Of a stretch of DNA of 64,000 nt, positions 33,601 to 45,145 are shown piece by piece. The notes under the pieces were generated by a model. It searched no databases, had not been told where the DNA came from, and saw nothing but the letters and a program-made list of their open reading frames with translations. The position numbers and the translations under genes were made by a program. The stretch is from Parelaphostrongylus tenuis (taxonomy: Eukaryota > Nematoda > Chromadorea > Rhabditida > Metastrongylidae): assembly GCA_019055375.1 (NCBI GenBank), contig JAHQIW010005830.1, forward strand, positions 62,001 to 126,000, read 5' to 3'. Each line of letters starts with the position of its first letter. The stretch's first letter is position 1.

Positions 33601-36600
33601 ACTCAAACAATCCTCTCGTTCCTCCTCCACCTTGTTCATGTGCGCACCAGTCGTGTGGGTCTCTTCAATCCTTAAAATTCTCCCAAACACGTCAGAGTAA
33701 TAGCCTTCTTTGGCTCAGGATTCAGTAACTCCTACATCATTAACAACCATGGAAGGCTTCGAGTATATCTGCTCTCAAAACCAAAGAGAAAAACTGAAAG
33801 CTCTGTTGTTCACCTTTAATTCAGAGGACATTTTGAATCTTTGCTGTGATTATTACCAAAGAGGCATCTCCACGGATAATGGTGAGAAATTTCTTACGGT
33901 ACGCTTTCTCCAAAAATTGACACGCACAATACATCAGATGATAATGGAAGATTCGATAGGAGATTTCGATTACATTTTACCCACTACTGAAGAGCCAGCA
34001 CTCCTCATCGGAATCGATTATTTTGAGACATTGTCCTTACAGTATACTCAATACTTGTGTGGAAAATACCGTTATCTGTAACGCGCCTCATCTTAAAGGC
34101 TTGACTTTCACACCTATCTTTTCTGATATTCTAATAATTACGCACAACATGATGCCCTATTGAACTCAACTGAAAACTTTTGGAAGTTCTAGGCCATAGG
34201 CATTATGGATAACTTAACGAGCAAAATCCGAAGATTGCAGGTTCGATTCTTGCCGTGGTCGCTAGCCATTTTGAACTGCCTCTGACTGGTTGTGTGTAGC
34301 GGTAGAACGCAGGTGATAATAGAAAATTTATTAGGAAAGATGTTAGGACAACTGAGGAATCGAGAGATGAGCTTAGCGTTAGTGTTAGAAGGACTCCACT
34401 AGCGTGGTTTCGCCAGGGCTTTCATGCGGATTGACAATGTCCGGTCGTACACTATTTTGCCACAGTAATCAGACTATCGTCTAATTAGATTGAAGTGCAA
34501 ATGCTAATGGAAGACTGTTAAATATAAATTGTGTCTAATAGAATACTATTTCGTTGTAATCAATCCTAATTTTATGCCATTAGATGTACATAGAAGTAAT
34601 ATCGGCATATGTTTTTCTAAGAATAGTCACTATTGGAAATGTCGTAGGCACATTGTGTCGACTATAATCTGTACGATTACAGAAAATGATCGCCTCATCT
34701 ATAGCCCACACTTTCGAAGGAAAAAAAGCCAAGCATTTAGGAAAATGATATATTTATAACCTTCATCGAACATTTCTGTGGTACTTTGTTTACACTTACA
34801 ATTCAATCAAAGTCATCTCTTCTTTTTTCCAGTTTTCATGACTTTATTGGATAAACAATCTTAAATTCATCACACTGGCTGAATATTGGAAATCAATGAA
34901 TGGTTCATCGAAAATAGCGCTACTTATGGCATGCGACCTCACTTCACCGATAATTCCCCAAATTTTTTTGATTATTAGTGCACTTCGGATTTCTAATTCT
35001 CAGATCGACGCATAATTTTCTCAAATTCTTTAATGTTAACTATGGTGTGCGAAGAAGAGGTAGAGGGATATGGTTCTTTTTTAGTTATCTCTACTTTGTT
35101 TCAGTCTTCTGATGAGAACACATTTTTTTTATTTTGCATAAGCTCTTGATAATCATTTAACAGCTAAGATCGAGAGAATTTGAAAGACATTCTAATTCTT
35201 GAATGCCCTGTCTTTGCGCTGTAACAGTAATATTTGACTAAATAAGATTTGGTTCCACATTCAAGCATTTATTGTCGGATAGAAAATTTTTTATAAGCAG
35301 TTCAAACTACCAGATAAGACAAATCTTAACAACTTCGGCGCTGCACTTCGTTTTTGAAAAAAAAAATCTCCTTAGAGTGCTGTGACAGTCAAAAGAAGAT
35401 TCGGTTTTGCTTCAACCTCTTGGAAAAGCGGGTTTTCTCCTTTTCTAAGAGTTCTAGTAACCGTTTGATAGCTGAAATTCCGGTACTTTCGATGGTATAC
35501 TTTATGTTTAGAATAGCTTTCCTAATGCGCTCCAACAGCAAAAATAAGAGTATCTTTTACACTCAAATATTTCTCGCCAAACAAAGCTTTTCCGCTTGGC
35601 TTTCAACCATTGTTCCATGCCTCACATCTCGGCGATTCTCATAGTGACTTTGTTTTTGAGAAGAACCTATTATGCTCTAGTAGTCAAAAGAAGATTACGT
35701 TTGGCAATCAATCTTTATGTTGCAAAAAGTGCGGTGACTTAGAGTTAATTTTGCGAAATCTCACCCTTCGGAATGCGAAAACCATTATGTTCACTGTCAC
35801 AACGCTTTAAGGATTCCATTTCCAAAAGACAACCAAATCTTTGAAATTGTTGAGGCTTGCACTATCGAATGGTTTTTATTTGACTGTTGTAGCACAGAAA
35901 ACAAGCCATTTGAGAAAAAAATACACCGTTCAATCTTACTTAATTTCTGCCATCGAATGTTATTTAAACTTCAAACGAAGGCAAGAAATGCTTTTTTACC
36001 ATAAGGCTCAAAAGGGCTGAGATAACGGAAAAGTATCGAGGGATACTTATGTATTGCTAAAGATGTGTGCAATTGATTGTTTTGTTTGATGTTGTTGATA
36101 CAGACTGTTGTTCTGTGATGAATACTTTAACAAGCTGTTAACAATTCCAGAAATGCCAGCATTATGTAAAATCTGAAACAAAGGAAAAAATTTCAAAACC
36201 GTTGAGCGTTATTCCTTTTTAAAATACGTTCTCAAAAGTCCTTTCAATAGCAATATAACTTTCTCATGAAAAAGGTTTGTGGGAATCAAAATCTAATCAT
36301 ATAATTCCAATAAATCCGCTATAATATAGAAACAATGTCTATGATTGGAAAGCTTTCTTTAATTTACGAGTAGAGCGTACTGCGGAGATTTTCTCACATA
36401 ACAAGCTTATTATCAAAATCATTTTTCAGGCTATCGATTTAGTGCAAAAACATCAAGAAGATAAAATTAAATGTTCAATAACAGCTGGAAATACACTCCT
36501 TTCATCAAACGCGTGGTTTTTTCCTTTGAAAAGAGCAAGATTTTAGGAAGAACTGACGTTAATCTTGCTGAAATCGTTCATACAGAAGTGTAAGACAAGT

Positions 36601-39600
36601 AGATGGAAATTAGAGATTTATTAAAATTTTGACTCAGCTTTCCTGCACTAACCAAAACAAGCGATCTGGTGAGACTGTAATGCATTCCTTCCATAAGCCT
36701 AATCTTTCCATGTCTGATGATTGGGAATATGAAGACGAGTGGCAACACCCACTGCATGCACACAATGATCCATCGCTTGCTGGAGTTCAACATCTGAAAA
36801 TTACAATAGTCTTCCAAGATTTTGTGCAGATTGTTGATAGTGGTTGTACCATGCTATTTCTTACTGAGAGCATTCAAACGTCAACAGTACTTCACCCCTT
36901 GGCGGCAATGCGCGCTGTTTATATAGGTACATCGCAGCAGATGTTTCAAAGCTACTGTAAGTTCTTCTTTTTTTGAAAGGCATTCCTTTCTCCATGTTGA
37001 GCAAAGCTGTTCTGAGCCTAGCACTACAACGGTGGTAATGAGCTCTTTTCTCGCTTACGTACCCCGGGTCGTGGTATGGTGACAGGTGGTACGTCTGAGC
37101 AATTCTCAGACCGTACATGCTCATCAAATGCTTTTCTCTTCAATGGTTTACTTTCCACATAGAACTTTCTTCACAGGCGCGTTTTACTTCGTTAGTACAT
37201 TACCAGCTGCCATTTAGGACCGTGAATTGTAACTTGTTTGTGAAGACCAAACGCGACACTAGAAAGGCATTTTGAATTACAAATTTCTCTGACATCCATT
37301 GTGCTCCTATCTACTTGTCAGCTTCGTAGCAGTAGTGAGAAATAAATCCCGTGCATCAAATAATAGTTTAATGTCAGGAAGCACCGATACGGTTTGATGA
37401 GGAAATTGGAAATTTTTTATAACACTTACCGAAATTTTCTACGATCAATTCAACCTCACATTTTCAATCGTTGATCCACCGCAACAGATCGTGACATATC
37501 GTTGAAAGGTGATGATAAGGATGCCAAGTATGCGCAACGTTCCAAAAATGTAATACTGAGTGAAACACCATGTTGAAATACATTGGTTGTGGAGATAAAA
37601 GTCGTCGAACAAGTGGCTTAGTGGTATTGTGGAACAAAAGACAAAGTTAACACTTGTGATGAGATCGGCGACACCCTGTAAATGAAAAAAGGAGATAATG
37701 AAACACATTTTCATCTTAAACCATTGTTTGGCCGTGAAACACAAAGCTTGTAAAACTACTATGCAGCTTTCTCTATTGAGTTTAGTAGCGAGACATGTTC
37801 ATTTTGAGCTCCTTTCTATGCGGAAAGTAAGCAGCTTAGCAGACTTCCCAATCTCTTGCGGAGTTTGTTTACTTACATGTATTCCACAACTTTGATATTT
37901 CGAAATAATCATGCCCAGATGTAATTGAATGTACTACTATGAAATTAAACTGCGCCACGACACCTTCCAACCGTTTTATTGCTTTTTCAATATCGTCTAT
38001 GAAAAGAGACGTGTTTGGTAGCGTTTCTTACTAGTAAACGTTGAGACAAAAAACCACTCTGCAAGTCGTGTAACGATGGTGACTAGCACGCTTGTAGAAA
38101 TTACATGGCCTATGTGGCTGAATAGTTTCAACGGAGCTGAATTTCAGTTTGCCTTTTCCTGTTCATCCTCTATTTAACTGAGTCAGAAAGCGACTACTAC
38201 GACGACCCTTTCTATTTATAGAGTAGTACAGTAGTTTCCAAATGCTCATCGCTCATAGTCAAACTCTTTACTTCGAAAATGTCTTGAAAGACTGATATGA
38301 AGAAATCACGTCATTTTGCTCTTCAAAAGTCAAACATGCTGAATTTGGCCGTTTTAACTTCTGTTTCCTCCTGTTCTTTTCTGCTTTTTTTTCTACAGAT
38401 TTGGACCCTGTTCGCAGGCCTCTTCACCGTGATATTGTCAGTGATAAGTGGGAACCATGCCCTACTGAGGGGACCAATCTTGCACCGCATTCATACTGGA
38501 TACCGACCATGTATAGCACTGATGTGATAAGTATAGTAGTTATTGTGAAAATTTGTCAGCTAACACGAATTTGATAACAATGTTTGGTATGCTGCAATCC
38601 TTCGTTTTCCTCAGATTCGATGTATTTGAGATGGTGATTGAGAATTTGGCATCTTCTCGGTGTTTCTTTGTAGTCCCTTCGAGTCGGATTATGTCCATGT
38701 GACAATCATTTATGTTCGTAGAGACACTCCATCCTGTAAGAATCTGCACAACATAGTCGCTATTGTAATACCAGTGACTGCTAATATTTTGCACAATTTA
38801 ACGACATATAGGGAGCTATTTTCTTCAAGGGTACCTCTTTGATATGAAGCTTGCAATTTCTTCTTGCCTTGTTACAGAAGCTTATTAGCGAATGATTCAT
38901 AGTCAGGCTCTTGGAGAAAAGAAGTACATCAGAGTGGGTAAACATATACAATCGTTAGAAGTACAATTTCGTGCTCTAGACGTGTGCTAGTTACGTAAAT
39001 GGCTTCATATGCAGCGTAAATTACTCCCTTAAGAAATTTTCTATGAAAAGTGTTGAATAGAGCTCATCAACCTGCTGTACTTCTACGCTCTATAAGTTGA
39101 CACTGATGACGATATCTTCAGTTATTCGTGGAACCTTATGAGGTCCATCTTTTACACCCGTCACTTGCTTAAGCCTATTGTCTTTCAAAACACAATTTTT
39201 TGCTCATCGATGCCTTTAGTTCAATTATTTGAAAGGCGTAACGTGGGCATGTGTAACAATCAATGCAGTCGACTATTTGGAACGCCGCTCATAAACAATA
39301 CAGTATGACAATATATTTTGAGCATTTAATGAGGCTTGTTTGCTGAGCACCTATACAGTATTAGGCTAAAAAGAAAATTTCCTTCATTCGGTTGGGAATG
39401 TCGTTATTTTATTGCTTGATTCGTGTGTGATTTTTTTTTCATTTGAAAGTTCCACTTCATGCGCACCTATTGATATATGATGTATATATATTTGCTGCAG
39501 AATGGAATTGTCCAGGGATTAAAAACATTTGTTGACGTTTGTTCTTCGAAAGGCGCTTTGTTTCAACAAGACCACGCAAGATCACACACAGCCAAGAAGA

Positions 39601-40366
39601 CTGAGGTGAAGTTTGAGTAATCGGACGGAGTTGAGATTTTTTGCATCCACCCTATGATTCGAACGTTGCTCCATCTGATTACGGCATTTTCCAATCAATG
39701 CAACACTTTTTGGAAGGTCGCAAATTCACTTTCGATGATTTTGAAAAAGCATGTCGAGAGTTGCTTGATATGAAGTCGAATGAGTGGAACTTCGATCAAA
39801 CCCGAAACCTGGCGGACCGATGGCAAAAAGTGGTGGATAATGATATCCTGCATCTTGAAGAATAGTTGTTGCTGTTTGCTGTCTGAATATATGCATATAT
39901 TTTGATTGTTTCATCAAACCATGGAAACTTGTTTTCAATCTAGTGAAAGACAAGTGTTTCGGCCTTCACCCTCGTCAGTTCCACGTTGTCTTTTCGTTCA
40001 GTCAGTTTCTCAAGGGCCTACTCCTTGCATAGTCCCCATACCCTATCCCCGAGGAACTGAGTGATTGAAAAGACACTGTGCAATGCGAAGCTGGAAGGCA
40101 GTAACGCGTGTCTTGCTTTGTATAATTGTCCATAACAGATCTCATGAAAGGCTCAGAATACATTGTCGGACTGAATTTGTCAATCCATATTTCGCTCTTG
40201 AGAAACAGATTTTTTCACTTACATGTGATATTATGAACAAATTGAACGTGTTGTTTCGCCCAGTATTTTTCCACTCCTTCAATATAATTATAATAATGGA
40301 GACATAAAGTGGTAGTGTTAATATCGTGAATATAAGAGATGACCAATGAAATATTACCAGTTCCAT
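27633..40366 (-). CDS. Chemoreceptor gene B: seven-transmembrane GPCR, Srv-like
   Basis: Predicted serpentine chemosensory receptor in the plasma membrane of sensory neurons. Seven exons (minus): 40,366-40,223; 37,675-37,460; 36,793-36,653; 31,622-31,513; 30,505-30,394; 27,928-27,785; 27,758-27,633. They join to about 330 codons, the usual size for nematode receptors. All joints have GT/AG ends; introns are phase 0 except intron 4 (phase 2). TM1 TLPLYVSIIIII; TM2 GVADLITSVNFVF; TM3 ending ITFQRYVTIC; TM4 WVLPLVFIFPII; TM5 FLLPSFIICCLSYSRIL; TM6 LIVAFTAIMLFNVFD; TM7 LINILFFLHPWLMLI followed by RRKL; then a Ser/Thr-rich tail (RQSTTSTTKRQASVTS). The family is judged by overall pattern: Srv is my best guess, Srx or Srg possible. 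The last intron would be only 26 nt; without splicing it the tail reads in another open frame to 27,650. Introns of up to 5 kb hold mobile elements. Confidence 0.8.
29219..29730 (+). mobile_element. Composite T1 tRNA-like retroposon with target-site duplication
   Basis: A 512-bp insertion (including one duplicated target) in intron 5 of gene B. The sequence TGAGGACGTAAA occurs at both edges (29,207-29,218 and 29,719-29,730) and once, unfilled, at 62,722-62,733 in B'. Inside are two facing T1 cores: 29,257-29,329 (minus) and 29,554-29,628 (plus). The minus core fits a complete cloverleaf: 7-bp acceptor GCGTCAG/CTGACGC, D stem GTGT/GCAC, anticodon stem CATTC/GAGTG with loop CCGGAAA, T stem GCGGG/CCCAC. 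The right end is GCGGTTAAATAAAAAAAA, an A-rich tail as left by LINE-driven retroposition. Absent from B', so inserted after the duplication or precisely lost there. Confidence 0.9.
29962..30300 (+). repeat. Dimeric tRNA-like SINE (family T2)
   Basis: The first module (29,962-30,031) starts CCTCGGTGGTGTAGTGGCAG and ends near GATTGAGGC. The second, better seen in the B' copy, is bounded by GAGCGCA and CGCGCTC with a B-box-like GGTACGACC (GGTTCAACC here). A unique 3' part follows with CATGGCCTACCAAGCCATCC, CGGGGTCG and GGGAGACCACCGCGAGTC. The same insertion is in B' at 62,965-63,295, so it predates the duplication. The old copies at 5,275 and 47,360 show the family is dispersed. Confidence 0.75.
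31890..32640. repeat. Inverted-repeat pair in receptor intron 3-4 region
   Basis: 31,890-32,070 read on the minus strand aligns with 32,445-32,640 on the plus strand; both include GGCTCTGAAGAAGGCGGAA-like sequence (AGCTCTGAAGAAGGCGGAAC and GGCTCTGAAGAAGGCGGAAA), then a run with TACTG.AT.ACTGCACT. The 370-bp centre has a 74-codon minus frame without a recognisable domain. It lies just downstream of the TM4-TM5 interval, within gene B between exon 4 (31.5 kb) and exon 3 (36.7 kb). It may be a Penelope-like or foldback element remnant. Confidence 0.55.
33710..34081 (+). CDS. Hypothetical ORF nested in the large receptor intron
   Basis: A 123-codon frame, antisense to gene B within intron 3. It ends with FDYILPTTEEPALLIGIDYFETLSL and has FLTVRFLQKLTRTIHQMI in the middle; a second Met at 33,749 (MEGFEYICSQ) may be the start. 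Directly upstream, 33,357-33,728 is open in the frame one base off and reads as Pro/Ser-rich (NPTPPSTLQPVIQQN, PPPPCSCAHQSCGS), overlapping by 19 bases. This suggests a single intronless coding sequence of about 245 codons broken by one frameshift, perhaps a processed gene copy. I do not recognise the protein. Confidence 0.4.
   Translation: MAQDSVTPTSLTTMEGFEYICSQNQREKLKALLFTFNSEDILNLCCDYYQRGISTDNGEKFLTVRFLQKLTRTIHQMIMEDSIGDFDYILPTTEEPALLIGIDYFETLSLQYTQYLCGKYRYL
34192..34261 (+). pseudogene. tRNA-Arg-like pseudogene
   Basis: The 3' half, GATTGCAGGTTCGATTCTTGCCGTGGTCG split over T arm and acceptor, is that of a nuclear tRNA-Arg, and the 5' half keeps GGCCATAGGCATTATGGATAA. The acceptor pairs with two G-T pairs and one mismatch. 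The anticodon arm is disrupted (about 3 nt shorter than usual, no clean five-base-pair stem), so no anticodon can be read. It looks like a decayed tRNA gene, isolated inside intron 3 of gene B. Confidence 0.7.
39538..39865 (+). pseudogene. mariner transposase remnant (C-terminal part)
   Basis: Two consecutive frames match the end of a mariner (Tc1/mariner) transposase. The first has ALFQQDHARSHTAKKT, including the second catalytic Asp, and stops at 39,620. The next, after a frame change, begins LHPPYDSNVAPSDY with the third Asp of the DD34D triad, then IFQSMQHFLEGRKF, and ends RWQKVVDNDILHLEE. The N-terminal DNA-binding half and the first Asp are missing, and I see no terminal inverted repeats. 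A dead fragment in intron 1 of gene B. Confidence 0.9.
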
Positions 40367-43300
40367 TATCCAACACACAATTATATTCGCTGAAAATCCC
40401 TTATGAGCAGTGCAGAATTGTTTTAGATACCATCCAGTGAATTTTTTTAGGAGGAGGAGAAAAAACAGCCAAGATAGAAAAACGTCGTGTATATTGTGAA
40501 CGGTTGGAAGTTAAGAATAATGTAAGTTCTCAGTGAACGCATGGTCAAAATATTAATAAAATAGCGCAGCGAATTCCGCTTTCCACACGAGGTGAAAAAA
40601 ACTGGCTAGTTTGGAACGTGACGATGGGGTACGTTACGAAGGTGATGCATTTTTCTTGATCTGTGTTTGGAAAGCGGAATTTGCTGCACTACTTTATGAT
40701 TGTCTCACGGAAAATGGTCGTGGATCATATGTGACTGTGTGTTTTGGAGCTCCAACTCGCTTGTAGACCTAAGTATTCTTGAAAAAAATGATATAGTGTT
40801 TATCACGAATTATTTACATATATTGGGTTAGATGGAAACTAACGCTGCAGTTCATCGTGTGTGTTTGTAATAGCGTATCTCATTTCAGAAAAAGCATTAT
40901 TAATCGGAAAAGCAACCATGAAATTATATCCATTGCCTTCAGAAGAAACAAAATCATGTCCCTCGATCATTGAACATTATGGGATTATGGAAGCGAAAAA
41001 GTTGTAAAAAGAACTTTTACTCTGAGACGTTTTTTTTATCGCTTATAAAATTCTTCGAGATGCCTGGAAAGTACTTGCTAGTAGAGCGATCCGGTGAATA
41101 TCAGAGACGAAATTGATTTTTTAAGAAGCTTTTATTCGCACTGGCAGCCATGAGAAAATTACATTTTACCTTCGAGGCATATTTTTTGCTCGGCTGAAGT
41201 CCATGAATATAATTTCACTGGGTTTTTGATAATAGTTCGATAGTTCAAAAAACTATACTTTTACAGTGAACAGATTCCTTGAAAAGCTTTTAAGTGTGAT
41301 GTAGCAACAGAAAGAAGAATACGCTCACGTTTACACTTTTCTTAGCACAGAAGAGAGCTATATACTTACACTGAAGAGCACATGAGCACATAAGCTAACC
41401 AGTGAGTATCGAAAATCCAAAAAGAGCTCAAAAGTTTCCTTTTTGACGGAGAGGATAATTTTTTGATTGAATAATGAAAAGCGTTCCTTTTTGAAATGGC
41501 GGATAGAATCGCTGCTCGCTGCGCAAGTTGAGAGCTGCTCAATTTCGCTGTCTAATCAAAATCTTAACCTCCGTTTTCGGGAAATTCAAAGGCTTGATTA
41601 AAATTGCAGAATTTTTAATCCATCGTTCTAATAGCTATTGGCTTTTCCTTTCTACTTAATCTCAGCAAATTAACTTGCTTTGAATTTCAAGCTAATAATC
41701 GACTAGTCCAAAGGTAAAACGCAATAATTTTTGCTTTTATAGCTTAACCAAAACATCTTTCATAGAAATAAGCCAGGTGTTAGAATGGGCATTTTGCAAG
41801 CTATCAGATTACAAAGATTATTAGATTATTAGATTATTAGATTAGATTATTTCAGATTAGATTAGATTAGATTACTATAACGTCTAGCGAAAAAGCTTTT
41901 GAATATTCAAGACACGCAGCGACCCACTCATAGAAAGGATTATTAAAAGGAATGCAGATTACTAAACGCTCAGTACGACCTTATTTTGTAGTAATCCCTT
42001 TTTTGGAAGGTGCCGTATCTCCATCGGGTGCACTCAGTAAGCCGATCGTTGCCAATTGGCAGAGAAATCTTGTAAAATGAAAGCATACAAAAGCCACTGA
42101 AAAGTGGCAATTTTTTGGAATTTTCACCATTTCTTGTAGCATTTATTTTCCAAGAACTTCTCAAGTTGTTTAAAACATTTTAAGACCATTGCGCTTCTAA
42201 ACGAACTCCACTTGCAAATTGTTGAAAAGATGTGATGCATTTGTAATTGAGGCCTGCGACTAGTCGATGCCGTTGACAGAGAACGTTCACAACCATTCGC
42301 TTTCCAGTTTCATATTCTTTCTTGCATAAAGTCTCTATTTTTCAAACTGCTCTCCAGTTCTTCATCCGAGACTTATGAGAATCTTTTTAGATTTTATTTT
42401 TTTTCAACTACTAACTGCCTCTGCTTGATGTTTGCCTTTTCCTGAGGTGACCAAATGCATATCTGGCTTTTGCGATGACCTAAGATGACCTATAGATCTG
42501 GAAAGTCACTGCTGTTATCCTGCCACACAAGTTTGGTACCACTTTCCCTATCCTAGAGGGACTAGAAATACTCTATAGAACAAGATTTGACTCAAACGAC
42601 AACGAAGACGAAGAGCATAATCGGGACAGATGATTGTGGACAGCCCACTTGAAGTACCGGTTTTGAAAGGATGGATAGGTCGAAACCTTAGCTGAACAAA
42701 TTTTTATATCAAGCTCTTGGTATTGGTCGATACCTAGAAGAAACTATCATTGCTTCTATGCATGTGAACTTTTTATTTTTTACTCTTTTTTAGCAATGTA
42801 ATAACGTTATAATTCCACATCTATTATATTGCCCACGCTTCATTTATAATTTATTACTGATAGATTGGTAACGCTGAGAGCAACGGGAAGTCAGTTTTCA
42901 ATGTCCTGTTTTTTGGTCATATTTTCTTTTATCACCACAGCACCTCAAAAACCTTATTCTCATCAAAAAATCTAGGAAGGCAATCAAGAATTTTGGCAAA
43001 ACTTTGAACCTTAGAAGGAGCGTTGAACTCTGCTCTCGCCCTTTCCATTGGCAGGTAACAGCTGCCCGTTGTGAAATATTTAACATTTCATTCAACATTG
43101 TTAAATGACGTCGCGAAACTGCTTAGAAAGTGGTAAAATAAAGAGTTCTTGCCTATTTCTTTTATGATCGTTGATTAACATGCCATTAGAGCGCGATATC
43201 TGAATATATCGATACGAGTTTATAGTTCTTATGAGACTCGAAAAATTAAGGCCTGTTAGGTGCACGAGGATAGTATCTTATTACTTAGGACCTAGAAAAA

Positions 43301-44073
43301 GAAGAAAGCAGACTAAGTTAGAAAAAAGGGCCACCATAATAGGCATCCTCCTCAATCAATCGTTGCTCAATCATGTTGAAAACTATTCTGTATTTACTCC
43401 TGAGAATGTATCACTTGTTACTGAACAAATAGCGCTTTCAAAACGATGGTTAGCCACTTCGTAACTAGTTGCTCACTAAAAAATTACCGTCCATACAGTG
43501 CCAAGAAAAACGATCTTCTATTATTATGATAAGGTTCTAAGTTCTCGAATACGCACGTCGAACAATTAGGAGACATCGAAGTGGCATCGAACGCTACGAT
43601 GATATTTAAGCTCATATGGTTTGAGAGGATATCAAACTAAAACGGAACCAGCGTAGCATTCTCTGCACGCCTAAGACTACATTGAATAATGACGGCAGTA
43701 TAACTTCATAGAGGACGAAATTTTTCCAGCACACACGACTTCTAAACTTGTATAGAAAACATGTGAGAGATTATAGAAGATTACGAAACTTGCATACAAA
43801 ATAGAAACGCAGAAATTTTTTAAAACGAAGAAAAGGACCGATTTTTCGAACGAGGATCACAATAAAGTGAATGAAGCTGCACAAAGACTGGTAGCGTGGT
43901 TGGTGTGACACGTATGGCTCTCACAGTAAGCATTACAGGAAAATGGACGTCATCTTTTCCCCCAACAAGTTATGTAAGAGAAGCGTTTTTTCCATCCACA
44001 CAAACTCCATGCGCGAGTCTCCGAGTAAAGTACTGAAGGGAAGACTCCTAGAAAGTGACGAGTGTGTAAAGCT
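40367..44073. other. 3.7-kb stretch upstream of receptor gene B, no supported gene
   Basis: This is the 5' flank of gene B, so its promoter probably lies in the first few hundred bases above 40,366, but no specific element can be named. A very degenerate T2 SINE piece is at about 42,515-42,580 (minus). Small frames at 42,898-43,098 and 43,231-43,464 have no recognisable content. Confidence 0.5.
41814..41874. repeat. ATTAG-type short tandem repeat
   Basis: Repeated units of AGATTATT and AGATT over about 60 bases, with one interruption (TTTCAG). Confidence 0.9.
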
Positions 44074-44780
44074 GTTTTGCTTTTAATCGGTTGCCTACTT
44101 CAGGACCCACCAGGAGACCCACTACAGTGATGCGCCCCACTCCCGGCCCCACTCCACCAATCACGTCCGTCTCTTGATAGATGATCGCGATAGTGATTGG
44201 GATGATAGTAGTAGTGATGTTAGTGATAGTGATGATAGTGACAGTGACCATAGTGACAGTTGCGGTAGTGATAGTGATAATAGTGATCATAGTGCTAGTG
44301 GTGGAAGTGATAGTGATCATACTGCAGTGGCGATAGTGGTATGATCATAGTTATAGTGATGATCGCTTGTGTTACGGTATTACTATATGATAATGGTGTG
44401 ATTTGATGCACCAAAGATTGGAGCATCTTGTAGTGAAAACACAAAAGGCAGACGTGATTGGTGGGGACGGAGCCAGGGGGTATTACTACCGCCACTATCA
44501 GTATGATCACTCACTATCACTATCGTCACTATCAGTACGATCACTTTTACTATCGCCACTATCAGTATGATCACTGTTACCATCATCACTATCACTATGG
44601 TCACAGTCACTGCCATTACTACCATTACCATTACTACCACTATCATCCCAATCACTATCGCGACCATCTATCAAAGGACGGACGTGATTGGTGAGGGCGG
44701 GGCTATGAGTGGGGCACATTACGATAGTGGTCGCCTGGTGGCTCCTGTGGTAGGCAACCAGTTAATGCGATGAAAAACTA
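44074..44780. repeat. Long palindromic element with a GTGATA/CACTAT microsatellite core
   Basis: The left arm (about 44,085-44,330) and right arm (about 44,505-44,775) are inverted copies: GGTTGCCTACTTCAGGACCC opposes GGCTCCTGTGGTAGGCAACC, CACCAATCACGTCCGTC opposes GGACGGACGTGATTGGTG, and the inner parts are runs of GTGATAGT against ACTATCAC. The unpaired centre (44,340-44,480) holds a third copy of CAGACGTGATTGGTGGGGAC. The His/Tyr- and Ser/Asp-rich reading frames on both strands here are products of the repeat, not genes. Probably a foldback transposon or a MITE expanded by slippage. Confidence 0.85.
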
Positions 44781-45071
44781 AATCTGAAGATTTTTTCTCG
44801 AGGGCTATGAAGGTATTTAGGTGAGTGCATGAAGGTAGGCGGAGTCAGTCGAAAGGACAGCTCACAATTATGAATATTGTAAGTAATAATCTTGCATGTG
44901 CTTATGAAGCCGAAGGTGAATTATCTATTAATGCAGAGGTAAACAAAAAGTCGATTTTGAAAATTTCCGTAAGGCCACTATTGTTTTAAAGACCGACTGT
45001 CTATTAACCTTGGCATGCTTCAATATAATTCCTGATTTTTCTCTTTAAGTCAAACACAAGGTGATACATTA

Positions 45072-45145
45072 AACTTCATTCACAGCTGACTTTTCGGCAA
45101 AACAAAAACGAGACTCAAAACGAAACGTCAGCTGTGAATGAAGTT
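45072..45145. repeat. 74-bp palindrome
   Basis: AACTTCATTCACAGCTGAC at the left is the reverse complement of GTCAGCTGTGAATGAAGTT at the right, around a 36-base loop. The arm sequence GAAACGTCAGCTG also ends the hammerhead-like motifs listed in the findings. Confidence 0.85.

Noticed and set aside
33710..34081. Resemblance of the ORF to the N-terminal domain of MAST-type kinases
   Set aside because: Only scattered residues agree, with no diagnostic motif visible; I could not support a family name.
38297..38794. Two facing frames (76 and 84 codons) in intron 1 of gene B
   Set aside because: Each has a plausible acceptor (TTCTACAG, TTACAG) but no recognisable domain, no paralogue and no partner exon.
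41814..41874. CRISPR-like or telomere-like array
   Set aside because: The units are 5-8 bases with no spacers and do not match the nematode telomere repeat TTAGGC.
44048..44773. Open frames rich in Ile/Thr, His/Tyr or Ser/Asp
   Set aside because: They are forced by the GTGATA/CACTAT repeats of the palindrome and occur on both strands in several frames.
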